A stretch of DNA of 64,000 nucleotides from Aquamicrobium defluvii (GCF_004363725.1 NZ_SNZF01000001.1:186001-250000); one strand, 5' to 3'. Counted from the stretch's first letter, positions 18,859 to 27,229 are shown. Made by a program: numbers and translations. Notes: generated by a model from the letters alone, not told the origin.

Positions 18859-19350
18859 GTGATCCGGTTTGCCGGGCGATCAGGTTCCATTTCCGGCCGG
18901 GGCAACGTTTTGGCATCCTTGGGGCGCAATCTTCTCATCTCCGCCGGCATCACGGCGGCGTTTATCGCCATTCTTGCCGCTGTCTATTTCTGGGGGGCAG
19001 ACAAGACCAGGCAGGACATCGCCAAGGCCAAGCAGAGCGAGAATGGCCTGTTCAGCGTCATCATGCAGCCGGAAAAGGGCGCGATTCGCATAGGCGAAAC
19101 CCAGTCGTGGCTGGTCACGGTCAAATCGAAAGAGGGGCAGCCGGTGGAGAACGCCGCGCTGCACGTTTCCGGCGGGATGGCCGAGCAAAATCTGGGCTTG
19201 CCGACCAGCCCGCAGGCGACAGGCTATCTGGGCAACGGGCGCTACCGGATCGAAGGCGTTAGGTTCTCCGTTCCCGGCTGGTGGCAGTTGCGCCTGTGGA
19301 TATTCGCGGCTGCCGGAACCGATACGGTGGTCTTCAACATCGTCCTGTAA
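18859..19350 (+). CDS. FixH-like membrane-anchored protein
   Basis: 163 residues from a GTG start (a TTG 17 codons later is possible). One N-terminal membrane helix (LLISAGITAAFIAILAAVYFW) is followed by a periplasmic beta-sandwich of FixH/YtkA type: TQSWLVTVKSKEGQPVENAALHVSGGM, then YLGNGRYRIEGVRFSVPGWWQLRLWI. FixH-family proteins act with cbb3 oxidase copper pumps, while YtkA-like ones have unknown roles. Here there are no fix genes nearby, so the job is open. Convergent with putR. Confidence 0.7.
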   Translation: MIRFAGRSGSISGRGNVLASLGRNLLISAGITAAFIAILAAVYFWGADKTRQDIAKAKQSENGLFSVIMQPEKGAIRIGETQSWLVTVKSKEGQPVENAALHVSGGMAEQNLGLPTSPQATGYLGNGRYRIEGVRFSVPGWWQLRLWIFAAAGTDTVVFNIVL

Positions 19351-19370
19351 TGTATTGAATTTTCTATAGA

Positions 19371-19820
19371 TTACCGCTCCTTGACGGTCTCCATCGCCAC
19401 GAAGGTCGAGGTCTGTGCGACGTGGGGCAGGGCAGAAATGCGCTCTCCCAGCACGCGGCGATAGCTGGCGATGTCGCTGGTGCGGACTTTCAGGAGATAG
19501 TCGAAGCTCGCCGCCATCATGTGGCATTGCTCGATTTCCCGCACATTCTGGACAGCACGGTTGAACTCGTCGAGCGCCGCCGAGCGCGTGTCCGACAGTT
19601 TCACCTGTACGAAGGCGACATGGCCTTCGCCCATGCGCTCGCGGTCGATGATGGCGCTGTAGCCGCGGATGAAGCCGTCGCGCTCCAGCCGCTTCACGCG
19701 TGCCTGCACCGGCGTCTTCGACAGACCCACCCTTGCGGCCAGTTCCGCCATGGAAAGCCGGCCATCGCGTCCCAGCGCGGCAAGGATGCTTCGATCCATG
19801 CGGTCCAGATGATCTTCCAT
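19371..19820 (-). CDS. putR: Lrp/AsnC-family regulator, proline dehydrogenase activator PutR
   Basis: 149-residue regulator with an N-terminal winged helix-turn-helix (LDRMDRSILAALGRDGRLSMAELAARVGLSKTPVQARVKRLERDGFI) and a C-terminal RAM effector domain (FVQVKL...CHMMAASFDYLLKVRTSDI). Divergent from putA across 171 bases, the known arrangement for PutR, which activates putA in response to proline in Agrobacterium and Rhodobacter. As an Lrp protein it probably forms octamers and also controls itself. Confidence 0.92.
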   Translation of the reverse strand: MEDHLDRMDRSILAALGRDGRLSMAELAARVGLSKTPVQARVKRLERDGFIRGYSAIIDRERMGEGHVAFVQVKLSDTRSAALDEFNRAVQNVREIEQCHMMAASFDYLLKVRTSDIASYRRVLGERISALPHVAQTSTFVAMETVKER

Positions 19821-19864
19821 ATGCGCTTATGAAATTCCTTTGAGCGAAAAATTGGAAAATAATT

Positions 19865-19899
19865 AGTTCATATGAGCTGAATTGTCCATTTTTTTGGAC
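19865..19899. promoter_or_regulatory. Dyad sites between putR and putA, candidate PutR operators
   Basis: Two inverted repeats in AT-rich DNA: AGTTCATATGAGCT at 19865-19878 (one mismatched pair) and GTCCA/TGGAC arms around six T residues at 19884-19899. They lie midway in the divergent promoter region. Lrp-family proteins prefer such AT-rich dyads; binding is inferred. Confidence 0.45.
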
Positions 19900-19991
19900 C
19901 GGATAAATTTCAGGGCTCGTGCTAGGATTTTCCTATCGGTCGTGGCGGCCGCCAGACCGTTGAGATTTGCTTTTGTTTCGACAGGAACGCC

Positions 19992-22900
19992 ATGCCCACC
20001 CTTGCCTCCATCCGCCAGCAGATTCGCGCCAATTATCTGCCCGACGAGGGCGCCGCCGTAAAACGGCTGGTCGAGACCGTCGCCCTGTCGCCCGAAGAGC
20101 GCAGGGGCATCACCCAACGGGCAGTCGAACTCGTGAAGGCCGTGCGCGGCTCGTCCGACCCGCGCCTGATGGAAGTCTTCCTCTCGGCCTACGGGCTTTC
20201 CACCAAGGAAGGCGTCGCGCTGATGTGCCTGGCCGAAGCGCTGCTGCGCGTGCCGGACGCCGAGACCATGGACGACCTGATCGCCGACAAGATCGCCCCG
20301 CACGACTGGTCGGCCCATTCCGGCTCGTCCTCGTCCATCTTCGTCAACGCCTCGACATGGGCGCTGATGCTGACCGGGCGGGTTCTGGACGAGGGCGAGG
20401 GCACTATCGAAAAGACGCTGCGCTCCATGGTGCGCCGTCTGGGAGAGCCGGTGATCCGCAAGGCGGTGGCTGCGGCGATGCGCGAAATGGGCGAGCAGTT
20501 CGTGCTTGGCCGTACCATCGCAGAGGCGATGAAGCGCGGCAGGTCGATGACCGACAAGGGCTATCTCTATTCCTTCGACATGCTGGGCGAGGCGGCGCGC
20601 ACAGAGGCGGACGCCCTGCGCTATCTCAATGCCTATGCCGACGCCATCGCCGCGCTGGACACGCCCGCAAACGGCCCCGACATTCGCCGCAACCACGGCA
20701 TTTCGGTGAAGCTGTCGGCCATCCATCCACGCTACGAGGTGGCCCAGAAGGAAACCATGCTGCCGGTGATGGCCGAGCGGCTGCTGTCGCTGGCGCTGGC
20801 GGCGAAGAAGGCCAATATGGGCCTCAATATCGACGCCGAGGAAGCCGACCGGCTCGACCTGTCGCTGGACGTCATCGAGCGCGTTCTGGCCGATGAGCGC
20901 CTTGCCGGCTGGAACGGCTTCGGTGTCGTTGTGCAGGCTTACGGGCCGCGCTGCGCCTTCGCCATCGACTGGCTTCATGCACTGGCGAAGAAGCTCGACC
21001 GCAACATCATGGTGCGGCTGGTGAAGGGCGCCTACTGGGATACGGAGATCAAGCGGGCGCAGGTGATGGGACTTTCCGGCTATCCGGTCTTCACCCGCAA
21101 GGCCAATACGGACGTGTCCTATCTGGCCTGCGCGAAAAAGCTGCTGTCGATGACCGACCGCATCTATCCGCAGTTCGCCACGCACAATGCCCATACGGTC
21201 GCCGCGATCCTCTCCATGGCCCCGGACCGGAACTGCTTCGAGTTCCAGCGGCTGCATGGCATGGGCGAACAGCTGCACGAGACGGTGCGCAAGGCGGAAG
21301 GCACGCGTTGCCGCATCTATGCGCCTGTCGGCGCTCATTCGGATCTGCTTGCCTATCTGGTGCGCCGCCTTCTGGAGAACGGCGCCAATTCCTCCTTCGT
21401 GCACCAGCTCACCGACGAGGCGGTGCCGCCTGAAGCCATCGCCCGCGATCCGTTGGAGATCGTTGAAACGCAGGGGCCGGCGGCCAATCCGAATATCGCG
21501 AAGCCAGCGGCAATCTTCGGTGCAGACCGCCGCAACGCCAGAGGCTGGGACATCACCGACGTCGTGACGCTCGATGCAATCGAACGGGAGCGGGCACCCT
21601 TCGCCGCCCCGTACAGATGGCAGGCGAAGCCGCTCACCCGTGCCAAAGGCAAGGGCAGCGCGCGCGATGTCGTCAACCCCGCCGTTATCGGGGAGGTGGT
21701 TGGAACGGTGACGGAGGCCGGTGAAGCGCAGGTGCAGGCGGCGGTTGGATTTGCCGTGAAGGCGCAGCCTGGCTGGGCCACGCGCCCTGTCGCCGAGCGG
21801 GCCGATATTCTGCGCCGTGCGGCCGATCTTTATGAAGCCAATGCAGCCGAGTTCTTCGCCTTGGCCACGCGCGAAGCGGGAAAGACACTGGCCGATGGCG
21901 TGGCCGAGGTGCGCGAGGCGGTGGACTTCCTGCGTTATTATGCTTCCGAAGCCGAAAATGCGGAAGCGGGAACGGAAGCACGCGGCGTGATTGCCTGCAT
22001 TTCGCCATGGAATTTTCCGCTCGCCATCTTCACCGGCCAGATCGCGGCGGCACTCGTTACTGGCAATGCTGTCGTCGCCAAGCCGGCCGAGCAGACGCCG
22101 CTGATCGCCTGTCGTGCCGTTGAACTGCTGCGCGAGGCGGGCGTTCCCGAAGATGTGATCCAGCTCCTGCCGGGTGACGGTCCCTCGGTCGGGGCACCGC
22201 TGACCGCCGATCCGCGAATCGCCGGCGTCTGCTTTACAGGCTCGACCGATGTCGCAAAGCTGATCGAAAGGCAGCTTGCCGACACTGCGCAGCCCGATTC
22301 CATGCTCATCGCCGAAACCGGCGGCCTCAACGCCATGGTGGTCGATTCCACCGCGCTGCCCGAGCAGGCGGTGCGCGATATTCTGGCTTCAGCCTTCCAG
22401 AGTGCGGGCCAGCGCTGCTCGGCGCTGCGCATCCTCTACGTCCAGAAGGACGTGGAAAAGAAAGTGCGGGAAATGCTCGTCGGTGCCATGGAGGAGCTGC
22501 GGCTCGGCAATCCATGGTCGATCTCCACCGATGTCGGCCCGCTCATCGACGCTGAGGCGCAGGAGGCCATCGGCGGCTACTGCAGCGATATGGCGTCGCG
22601 CGGCAAGGTCGTGGCAAAGCTGGATGCACCGGAAGGCGGCCGTTTCGTCGCACCGCATGTCATCTCGGTGCGTGGCATCGAGGAGATCGAGCGCGAGGTG
22701 TTCGGCCCGGTGCTGCATGTGGCGGCATTCGAGGCCGACAAGCTCGATTCGGTGATCGGAGCGGTCAATGCACGCGGCTATGGTCTCACCTTCGGCCTGC
22801 ATACCCGCATCGAAGGCCGCGCCCAGCACTTCGTGGATGGGATCCATGCCGGCAACATCTATGTCAACCGCAACCAGATCGGTGCCGTGGTCGGGTCGCA

Positions 22901-23618
22901 GCCATTCGGAGGCGAGGCGCTGTCGGGCACAGGTCCCAAAGCCGGCGGCCCGCATTATCTGCGCCGGTTCCGCAAAAGTGCTGAAGCGGGCGGAGCGCTT
23001 GCGGCGGCCCGCGTGGCGGCGGCCCGCGTGGCGACGGCGAAGGAACTGAAGGACAACATGCCCGATCCGTCGCTCGGCAACTGGTCGGCGCGGCCGGATC
23101 GCATCGCCATCCTGCGCAAGCATTTGCGGGGCAAGGGAGCGGCTGCGGTTGCCGCCGCTGCGGGCATCGATTTCGGGCAGGTCGACCTGCCGGGCCCCAC
23201 CGGCGAGGCGAACACCCTGGCGCTGACGCCGCGCGGCCGCGTGCTCGTCCTCGGTCCCGATGCCGACACGCTTCTGGCGCAGGCGATTCAGGCTCTGGCG
23301 GCCGGAAATGCCGTGCTGGCCGCCGCACCTGATGCTGCTGCCGTACTTTCGGCGCTGACCGGCAAGGGGCTGCCCATCGCCGTGCTGGATGCGCGTCCCG
23401 ACGAGGCGCAGCTCTCGTCGCTGCCGGTCGACGTCGTTGCCTTTTCAGGCGCTGCGGATGAGGCGAGCGCCATTCGTCGCGCACTGGCCGAACGGGCAGG
23501 CCCGATTGTGCCGCTGGTCACCGAAGTGATCTATCCGGCCGCTTACGCGCATGAGCGTGCGGTTTGTGTCGATACGACCGCGGCCGGAGGCAATGCCAGC
23601 CTGCTTGCGAGCGTATGA
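19992..23618 (+). CDS. putA: Bifunctional proline dehydrogenase / delta-1-pyrroline-5-carboxylate dehydrogenase PutA
   Basis: 1208 residues; oxidises proline to glutamate with FAD then NAD. Order: helical arm at about 1-130; PRODH barrel at about 170-480 (GISVKLSAIHPRYE, LVKGAYWD, FATHNAHT); P5C dehydrogenase at about 520-1000 (ISPWNFPLAIFTG, FTGSTDVAK, catalytic Cys809 in SAGQRCSALR); and a C-terminal domain of about 170 residues with ALDH-like fold seen in long PutA proteins. No ribbon-helix-helix DNA-binding domain is present, which fits control by PutR. A 15-bp tandem duplication at about 23006-23035 (repeated AAARV) lies in the linker before the C-terminal domain. Confidence 0.96.
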   Translation: MPTLASIRQQIRANYLPDEGAAVKRLVETVALSPEERRGITQRAVELVKAVRGSSDPRLMEVFLSAYGLSTKEGVALMCLAEALLRVPDAETMDDLIADKIAPHDWSAHSGSSSSIFVNASTWALMLTGRVLDEGEGTIEKTLRSMVRRLGEPVIRKAVAAAMREMGEQFVLGRTIAEAMKRGRSMTDKGYLYSFDMLGEAARTEADALRYLNAYADAIAALDTPANGPDIRRNHGISVKLSAIHPRYEVAQKETMLPVMAERLLSLALAAKKANMGLNIDAEEADRLDLSLDVIERVLADERLAGWNGFGVVVQAYGPRCAFAIDWLHALAKKLDRNIMVRLVKGAYWDTEIKRAQVMGLSGYPVFTRKANTDVSYLACAKKLLSMTDRIYPQFATHNAHTVAAILSMAPDRNCFEFQRLHGMGEQLHETVRKAEGTRCRIYAPVGAHSDLLAYLVRRLLENGANSSFVHQLTDEAVPPEAIARDPLEIVETQGPAANPNIAKPAAIFGADRRNARGWDITDVVTLDAIERERAPFAAPYRWQAKPLTRAKGKGSARDVVNPAVIGEVVGTVTEAGEAQVQAAVGFAVKAQPGWATRPVAERADILRRAADLYEANAAEFFALATREAGKTLADGVAEVREAVDFLRYYASEAENAEAGTEARGVIACISPWNFPLAIFTGQIAAALVTGNAVVAKPAEQTPLIACRAVELLREAGVPEDVIQLLPGDGPSVGAPLTADPRIAGVCFTGSTDVAKLIERQLADTAQPDSMLIAETGGLNAMVVDSTALPEQAVRDILASAFQSAGQRCSALRILYVQKDVEKKVREMLVGAMEELRLGNPWSISTDVGPLIDAEAQEAIGGYCSDMASRGKVVAKLDAPEGGRFVAPHVISVRGIEEIEREVFGPVLHVAAFEADKLDSVIGAVNARGYGLTFGLHTRIEGRAQHFVDGIHAGNIYVNRNQIGAVVGSQPFGGEALSGTGPKAGGPHYLRRFRKSAEAGGALAAARVAAARVATAKELKDNMPDPSLGNWSARPDRIAILRKHLRGKGAAAVAAAAGIDFGQVDLPGPTGEANTLALTPRGRVLVLGPDADTLLAQAIQALAAGNAVLAAAPDAAAVLSALTGKGLPIAVLDARPDEAQLSSLPVDVVAFSGAADEASAIRRALAERAGPIVPLVTEVIYPAAYAHERAVCVDTTAAGGNASLLASV

Positions 23619-23621
23619 TTT

Positions 23622-23651
23622 AAAAGGCTCCGGGGACATGGCCCCGGAGCC
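23622..23651 (-). terminator. Bidirectional-type hairpin between putA and heme oxygenase gene
   Basis: Ten-base perfect stem GGCTCCGGGG/CCCCGGAGCC with a six-base loop. On the minus strand it is followed by TTTT, so it best ends the 24007-23693 transcript. It starts eight bases after the putA stop and may end that message as well. Confidence 0.7.
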
Positions 23652-23692
23652 GCTGTCATCATGAAGGGTTGAAAGGCCGTGGCAAAAGGGGC

Positions 23693-24007
23693 TCAGGCGC
23701 CCTCGATCGCCGAGAAGCCTTCGAACCGGGGATGCCCCGCCGTCAATACCTTGCCGGTTCCGGCGTTCTTGTGAGAATCGCGGAAGTTCTGCGACTTCGT
23801 CCAGGCGATGAAGTCGTCCTCGCTTTCCCACACCGTGTGCGAGGCATAGAGCGTGTAACCCTCGGTTTCATTCACCGGCCCGCGCAGCAGGTGGAAGGTG
23901 CGGAAGCCCTTCATCTCGTGCAGCTTCGAATCGCGGTTTTTCCAGAGGTTCTCGAAATCCGTTTCCGAGCCCTTCAGGACCTTGAAACGGTTCATGGCAA
24001 TGTACAT
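23693..24007 (-). CDS. IsdG-type heme-degrading monooxygenase (HmuQ/HmuD-like)
   Basis: 104-residue ABM-fold protein. The heme oxygenase triad of IsdG/IsdI is present: Asn6 (AMNRFKV), Trp69 (FIAWTKS) and His79 (DSHKNAG), with the same ten-residue Trp-to-His spacing as IsdG. It should open imported heme and release iron in the cytoplasm. It lies near hmuPSTUV, on the opposite strand, the setting reported for HmuQ/HmuD in rhizobia. Ribosome site GAAAGGA before ATG. Confidence 0.85.
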   Translation of the reverse strand: MYIAMNRFKVLKGSETDFENLWKNRDSKLHEMKGFRTFHLLRGPVNETEGYTLYASHTVWESEDDFIAWTKSQNFRDSHKNAGTGKVLTAGHPRFEGFSAIEGA

Positions 24008-24023
24008 CGACTATCCTTTCAGA

Positions 24024-24129
24024 TTAGAGCAATTCCAGCAAAAGTGCGAAGCGGTTTTGCGTTCGGAATTGCGTAAAAACAAAAGGTTAGAGCGCTTCTG
24101 CGATTCGAGGAAAAGCGGAAATGCTCTAA
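24024..24129. repeat. 106-bp palindromic intergenic repeat element
   Basis: Terminal inverted repeats TTAGAGCA at 24024 and TGCTCTAA at 24122 enclose smaller dyads (GCAAAA/TTTTGC, and a second TTAGAGCG half-way). It contains no ORF. Such MITE-like elements are scattered through Brucella, Mesorhizobium and relatives. It lies just upstream of the heme oxygenase gene and downstream of the 24584-24141 gene, so its RNA form could separate their transcripts. No second copy was noticed in the window. Confidence 0.75.
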
Positions 24130-24140
24130 CGGAAACCGGT

Positions 24141-24584
24141 TCACAGGCCGAATCTGATGTCGGTCTTCGAACTGGGCTTGAGCGCCTTCATGCAGGCTGA
24201 TGGCTCGATACCTTCTCCGGCGCAATCGTTTGAACCGTTGACGAGCACGCGCGAGATCTTCGTGCAGTCCATGCCTGAAAGGTCGAAGCGTGTTACCTTG
24301 GTCTTGCCGGCCGGCAGTTCCTTGAAGTCGAGGACCGTCATGCGGTCCACGACGCCCGAATCATCGAACAGGGCGATCTCGTAAGATGCCTTGGTGAGGT
24401 CCGAGCCGAGGCCGTTGTTGACCACGAATGTCAGCCTGCAACCTTTGTCGGACGGCTGGGCCGCGTTGAGTTCGAGCGAAAGCGCGGAAGTTTGTTCAGG
24501 CGCGGCGTCCTGCGCAAAGCTCGGGGAAGCCACAAGGCCGGCGAATGCCAGCATCGCGATCTGGAAAAGTGCAGGGCGTTTCAC
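24141..24584 (-). CDS. Secreted protein of unknown function in heme locus
   Basis: About 147 residues from a GTG start with AAGGTGA eight bases upstream. A signal peptide (KRPALFQIAMLAFAGLVASPSFAQ) precedes a mature domain with four or more Cys (GCRLTFVVNNG, GMDCTKI, NDCAGEGIEPSACMKAL), probably disulfide-bonded in the periplasm. The pattern CRLTFVVNN...YEIALFD...VTRFDL suggests a small beta-sandwich. I recognise it only as a conserved hypothetical of Rhizobiales. Divergent from hmuPSTUV, so it may be iron-controlled (inference). Confidence 0.65.
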   Translation of the reverse strand: MKRPALFQIAMLAFAGLVASPSFAQDAAPEQTSALSLELNAAQPSDKGCRLTFVVNNGLGSDLTKASYEIALFDDSGVVDRMTVLDFKELPAGKTKVTRFDLSGMDCTKISRVLVNGSNDCAGEGIEPSACMKALKPSSKTDIRFGL

Positions 24585-24861
24585 TTCGTCGTCACCTTTC
24601 TTGCCGTTCAGCATGCAGTTTGACCAGCACGCTGGCCGCGTTTCGCCGGATACCGGACCGGAATTGAAAACTTGAACCGCTCTGGCATGTTATAAGTCCT
24701 GCATGCTCGCATGGCGATTGTCGAGAGCCCAAATTCGGCTGTGTTGTCAAAAAAGTCGGATGACGGCGGTGCCTCGCTACCCTTGCCGCCGATCGGCGGG
24801 CTGGCCGTCCCGATGACGGCAGTCGCGGCGGAGATATTCCCTGTGGGTGAAAATCCGCACG

Positions 24862-24885
24862 GCAGCTTTCATCCGCTGCTTTTTT
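24862..24885 (+). terminator. Intrinsic terminator of a possible small RNA
   Basis: Stem GCAGC/GCTGC, eight-base loop, then six T residues (24880-24885). It is 130 bases before hmuP and after no plus-strand gene, so it must end a short transcript that begins within the intergenic region, or be fortuitous. Confidence 0.5.
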
Positions 24886-24946
24886 GTTCTGGCGCCGACC
24901 TTTAATGTTGACTAATTTGGTCCGGTATTGCAGTGGTTATAAAACA

Positions 24947-24961
24947 TGATCATTGCAGTCA
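24947..24961. promoter_or_regulatory. IRO box (RirA-type iron-responsive operator)
   Basis: Exact TGA-N9-TCA dyad (TGATCATTGCAGTCA), the iron-responsive operator bound by RirA in rhizobia. It overlaps the predicted transcription start of hmuPSTUV, immediately after a -10-like TAAAAC. Predicts repression when iron is sufficient. rirA itself is at the other end of the operon. Confidence 0.75.
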
Positions 24962-25016
24962 AGAAATGGTCATGTCGAGCTAGCCCCTAGCCATCCAACG
25001 AGAGGGACCGAGACCG

Positions 25017-25226
25017 ATGACTGCGCACACTCCCGACGACTTCCGCTATCGCATCCGCCGCGCGGACCAGCCTGTTCCGGTGCGGGTCGAGCGCACGCCA
25101 TTTTCCGTCAGGACGCTTTCTTCCAACAGCCTGTTCCAGGGCGAGCACGAGATCGGCATCGAGCATCACGGTGCGCTCTACCGGCTCAAGATCACCCGTC
25201 AGGGCAAGCTGATCCTGAACAAGTAA
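25017..25226 (+). CDS. hmuP: Hemin uptake protein HmuP
   Basis: 69-residue basic protein with the HmuP core: RTLSSNSLFQGEHEIGIEHHGALYRLKITRQGKLILNK. HmuP proteins are needed for heme uptake; in Bradyrhizobium and Ensifer they act as co-activators of heme receptor transcription. First gene of hmuPSTUV. AGAGGGA lies before the ATG. The IRO box is 56 bases upstream. No heme receptor gene (hmuR/bhuA) is in this window. Confidence 0.93.
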   Translation: MTAHTPDDFRYRIRRADQPVPVRVERTPFSVRTLSSNSLFQGEHEIGIEHHGALYRLKITRQGKLILNK

Positions 25227-25251
25227 GCGTCGCCTTTCAACAGGTGGAGCC

Positions 25252-26313
25252 ATGGACCAGCGCGTAAAGCCGAGCCCGTTCGAGATCAGGCGGGCCCGGA
25301 CCGAAAATCCCAGGATGCGCGAGCGCGATCTGTCGGCGCAGCTCGGCATATCGGAGGCCGAGCTTCTGGCGGCGCATTGCGGCCATGAGGTCGTGCGCAT
25401 CGATACCCGGGTCGCGGCCGTTCTCAGCGGTCTGCGCGGGGTGGGCGAAGTGATGGCGCTGACCCGCAACGAGAGCGCCGTGCACGAGAAGATCGGCGTC
25501 TATGACAAGATTTCGGCTGGCGAGCACAATGCGCTCGTGCTCGGCCGCGACATCGACCTGCGCATTTTCCCAAAGGCGTGGGCGCATGGATTTGCGGTGG
25601 AAAAGCGCACTGGCGACGACCTGCGCCACAGCCTGCAGTTCTTCGACCGGGCAGGCCATGCGGTGCACAAGATCCATCTGCGCAACGCCTCCAATCTTTA
25701 TGCCTTTCACAAGCTGGTCGAGGAATTGCGCAGCGCCGATCAGGGTCTTCATATCGACATCGATCCGGCTTCCGAACCTGATTCTGCGTCTTTCGAGGGA
25801 GCGTCGGTCGATGTCGAGGACCTGCGCGAGCGCTGGGGTGCGCTCATGGATGTGCATCAGTTCTTCGGAATGCTGCGTGCGCTGAAGATCGGCCGCCTTC
25901 AGGCCATGCGCATGGTCGGCCCGGAATACGCGTGGAGGGTCGACGAGGATGCGGTTGCCGCCCTGATGCACCATGCTGCGGCCGAAGGCTTGCCGATCAT
26001 GTGTTTCGTCGGCAATCACGGCTGCATCCAGATACATACGGGTCCGATCAGCTCGGTGAAGCCGATGGGGCCGTGGCTGAACGTCCTCGACGAGACGTTC
26101 CACCTGCATTTGCGCCTCGACCATATCGCCGAGGTGTGGGGTGTTCGCAAACCGACGCGAGATGGGTTTGTGACGTCGATAGAAGCCTACGATTCCCGGG
26201 GCAGGATGATTATCCAGTTTTTCGGTGAGCGCCATGAGGGCGAAATGGAGCGTGACGACTGGCGCTTCCTTGCCGAAAATCTTCCCAAGGTGCCGGTTTC
26301 GCTTCCGGCTTGA
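25252..26313 (+). CDS. hmuS: Hemin-degrading/transport factor HmuS
   Basis: Cytoplasmic heme-handling protein of the HemS/ChuS/HmuS family, 353 residues, made of two related halves (about 1-170 and 180-350). Heme-pocket motifs: GNHGCIQIHTGPI (second half), with LDETFHLHLRLDHIAEVWGVRKPT containing the conserved His and Arg. It receives heme from HmuUV and stores, passes or degrades it. 25 bases after hmuP. Confidence 0.93.
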   Translation: MDQRVKPSPFEIRRARTENPRMRERDLSAQLGISEAELLAAHCGHEVVRIDTRVAAVLSGLRGVGEVMALTRNESAVHEKIGVYDKISAGEHNALVLGRDIDLRIFPKAWAHGFAVEKRTGDDLRHSLQFFDRAGHAVHKIHLRNASNLYAFHKLVEELRSADQGLHIDIDPASEPDSASFEGASVDVEDLRERWGALMDVHQFFGMLRALKIGRLQAMRMVGPEYAWRVDEDAVAALMHHAAAEGLPIMCFVGNHGCIQIHTGPISSVKPMGPWLNVLDETFHLHLRLDHIAEVWGVRKPTRDGFVTSIEAYDSRGRMIIQFFGERHEGEMERDDWRFLAENLPKVPVSLPA

Positions 26314-26323
26314 AGGTGCTGCA

Positions 26324-27217
26324 ATGACAATTCTCTCCCGTTTCGCATCGCGCGCTGCCGTGATGTTGTGCCTGGCCGTGGCCACGCCGTTTTCCGCTCA
26401 GGCCGATGAGGCGATTGGGAAATTCGACGATCCTTCGCGGATCGTGGCCATTGGCGGCTCGATCACCGAGATCGTTTTCGCGCTGGGGGAAGGTGACCGC
26501 CTCATCGCGCGCGATACCACGAGCGTGTTTCCGCCCGAGGCGATGGCGCTTCCCGATGTCGGCTACATGCGCCAGCTTTCGCCGGAAGGTGTGCTTTCGG
26601 TAAGCCCGGGCGGCATTCTGGCCCTCGAAGGAAGCGGTCCGAAGGAAACCATCGATGTCCTGAAGAAGGCAAGCGTGCCTTATATAGAGGTGGCGGAACG
26701 CTTCGATCATCAAGGCATCCTCGCGAAGATCCGTGCTGTCGGCACGGCGCTTGGCGTCGAGCAGAAGGCGGATGTTCTGGCAAAGGAGATCGATGCGAAG
26801 CTCAGGGCCGCCGAAGAGCGTACGAAGGACGTGAAGGAACACAAGCGCGTCCTCTTCATCCTGTCGATGCAGGGCGGCAAGGTCATGGCTTCCGGGGCCG
26901 ATACGGCTGCCAACGGCATCATCGCCCTCGCTGGCGCGGTGAACGCCATAGAGGGATATTCTGGCTACAAGCAGCTCACGGAAGAGGCGATCGTCGAGGC
27001 GCGTCCCGACGTCATCCTGATGATGAGCCGGGCAGGCGAGCATACTGCGAACGACGACGAAATCCTAAATAATCCGGCCATCGCGAGCACGCCTGCCGGA
27101 AAGGCCGGCAAGATCATGCGCATGGATGGCGCCTACATGCTCGGTTTCGGTCCACGCACCGCCGACGCTGTTCGTGACGTTGCGGTGGCACTCTATGGCG
27201 ACCAGATCGCCGACTGA
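26324..27217 (+). CDS. hmuT: Periplasmic heme-binding protein HmuT
   Basis: Class III substrate-binding protein, 297 residues, with a signal peptide ending in FSAQADE. Two lobes are joined by a long helix (IRAVGTALGVEQKADVLAKEIDAKL). Motifs RIVAIGGSITEIVFALGEGDRLIARDTTS and RPDVILMM fit HmuT/ShuT/PhuT. The start ATG was chosen for GAAGGTG nine bases upstream; the frame itself is open further upstream into hmuS. Delivers heme to HmuU. Confidence 0.93.
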   Translation: MTILSRFASRAAVMLCLAVATPFSAQADEAIGKFDDPSRIVAIGGSITEIVFALGEGDRLIARDTTSVFPPEAMALPDVGYMRQLSPEGVLSVSPGGILALEGSGPKETIDVLKKASVPYIEVAERFDHQGILAKIRAVGTALGVEQKADVLAKEIDAKLRAAEERTKDVKEHKRVLFILSMQGGKVMASGADTAANGIIALAGAVNAIEGYSGYKQLTEEAIVEARPDVILMMSRAGEHTANDDEILNNPAIASTPAGKAGKIMRMDGAYMLGFGPRTADAVRDVAVALYGDQIAD

Positions 27218-27229
27218 ACGCGCACCCGA

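Larger units (their letters stand above)
24585..25016. other. Intergenic region before hmuP, 432 bp, with regulatory signals
   Basis: Holds the divergent promoters for the secreted protein and hmuP, a plus-strand terminator-like hairpin at 24862-24885, a likely promoter TTGGTC-N17-TAAAAC (24917-24945), and an IRO box at 24947-24961. The GC-rich part 24700-24885 has no credible ORF and could be a small RNA or leader. Confidence 0.6.

Noticed and set aside
19863..21404. 513-codon antisense frame over putR/putA
   Set aside because: Shadow of putA; no ribosome site, no domain.
24700..24905. FMN or cobalamin riboswitch before hmuP
   Set aside because: Only the GGGTGAAAATCC core fits; the other conserved blocks of either riboswitch are absent.
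24711..24905. 64-codon frame in the hmuP upstream gap
   Set aside because: No ribosome site, Pro/Ala/Ser-rich random composition, and it reads through the terminator hairpin.
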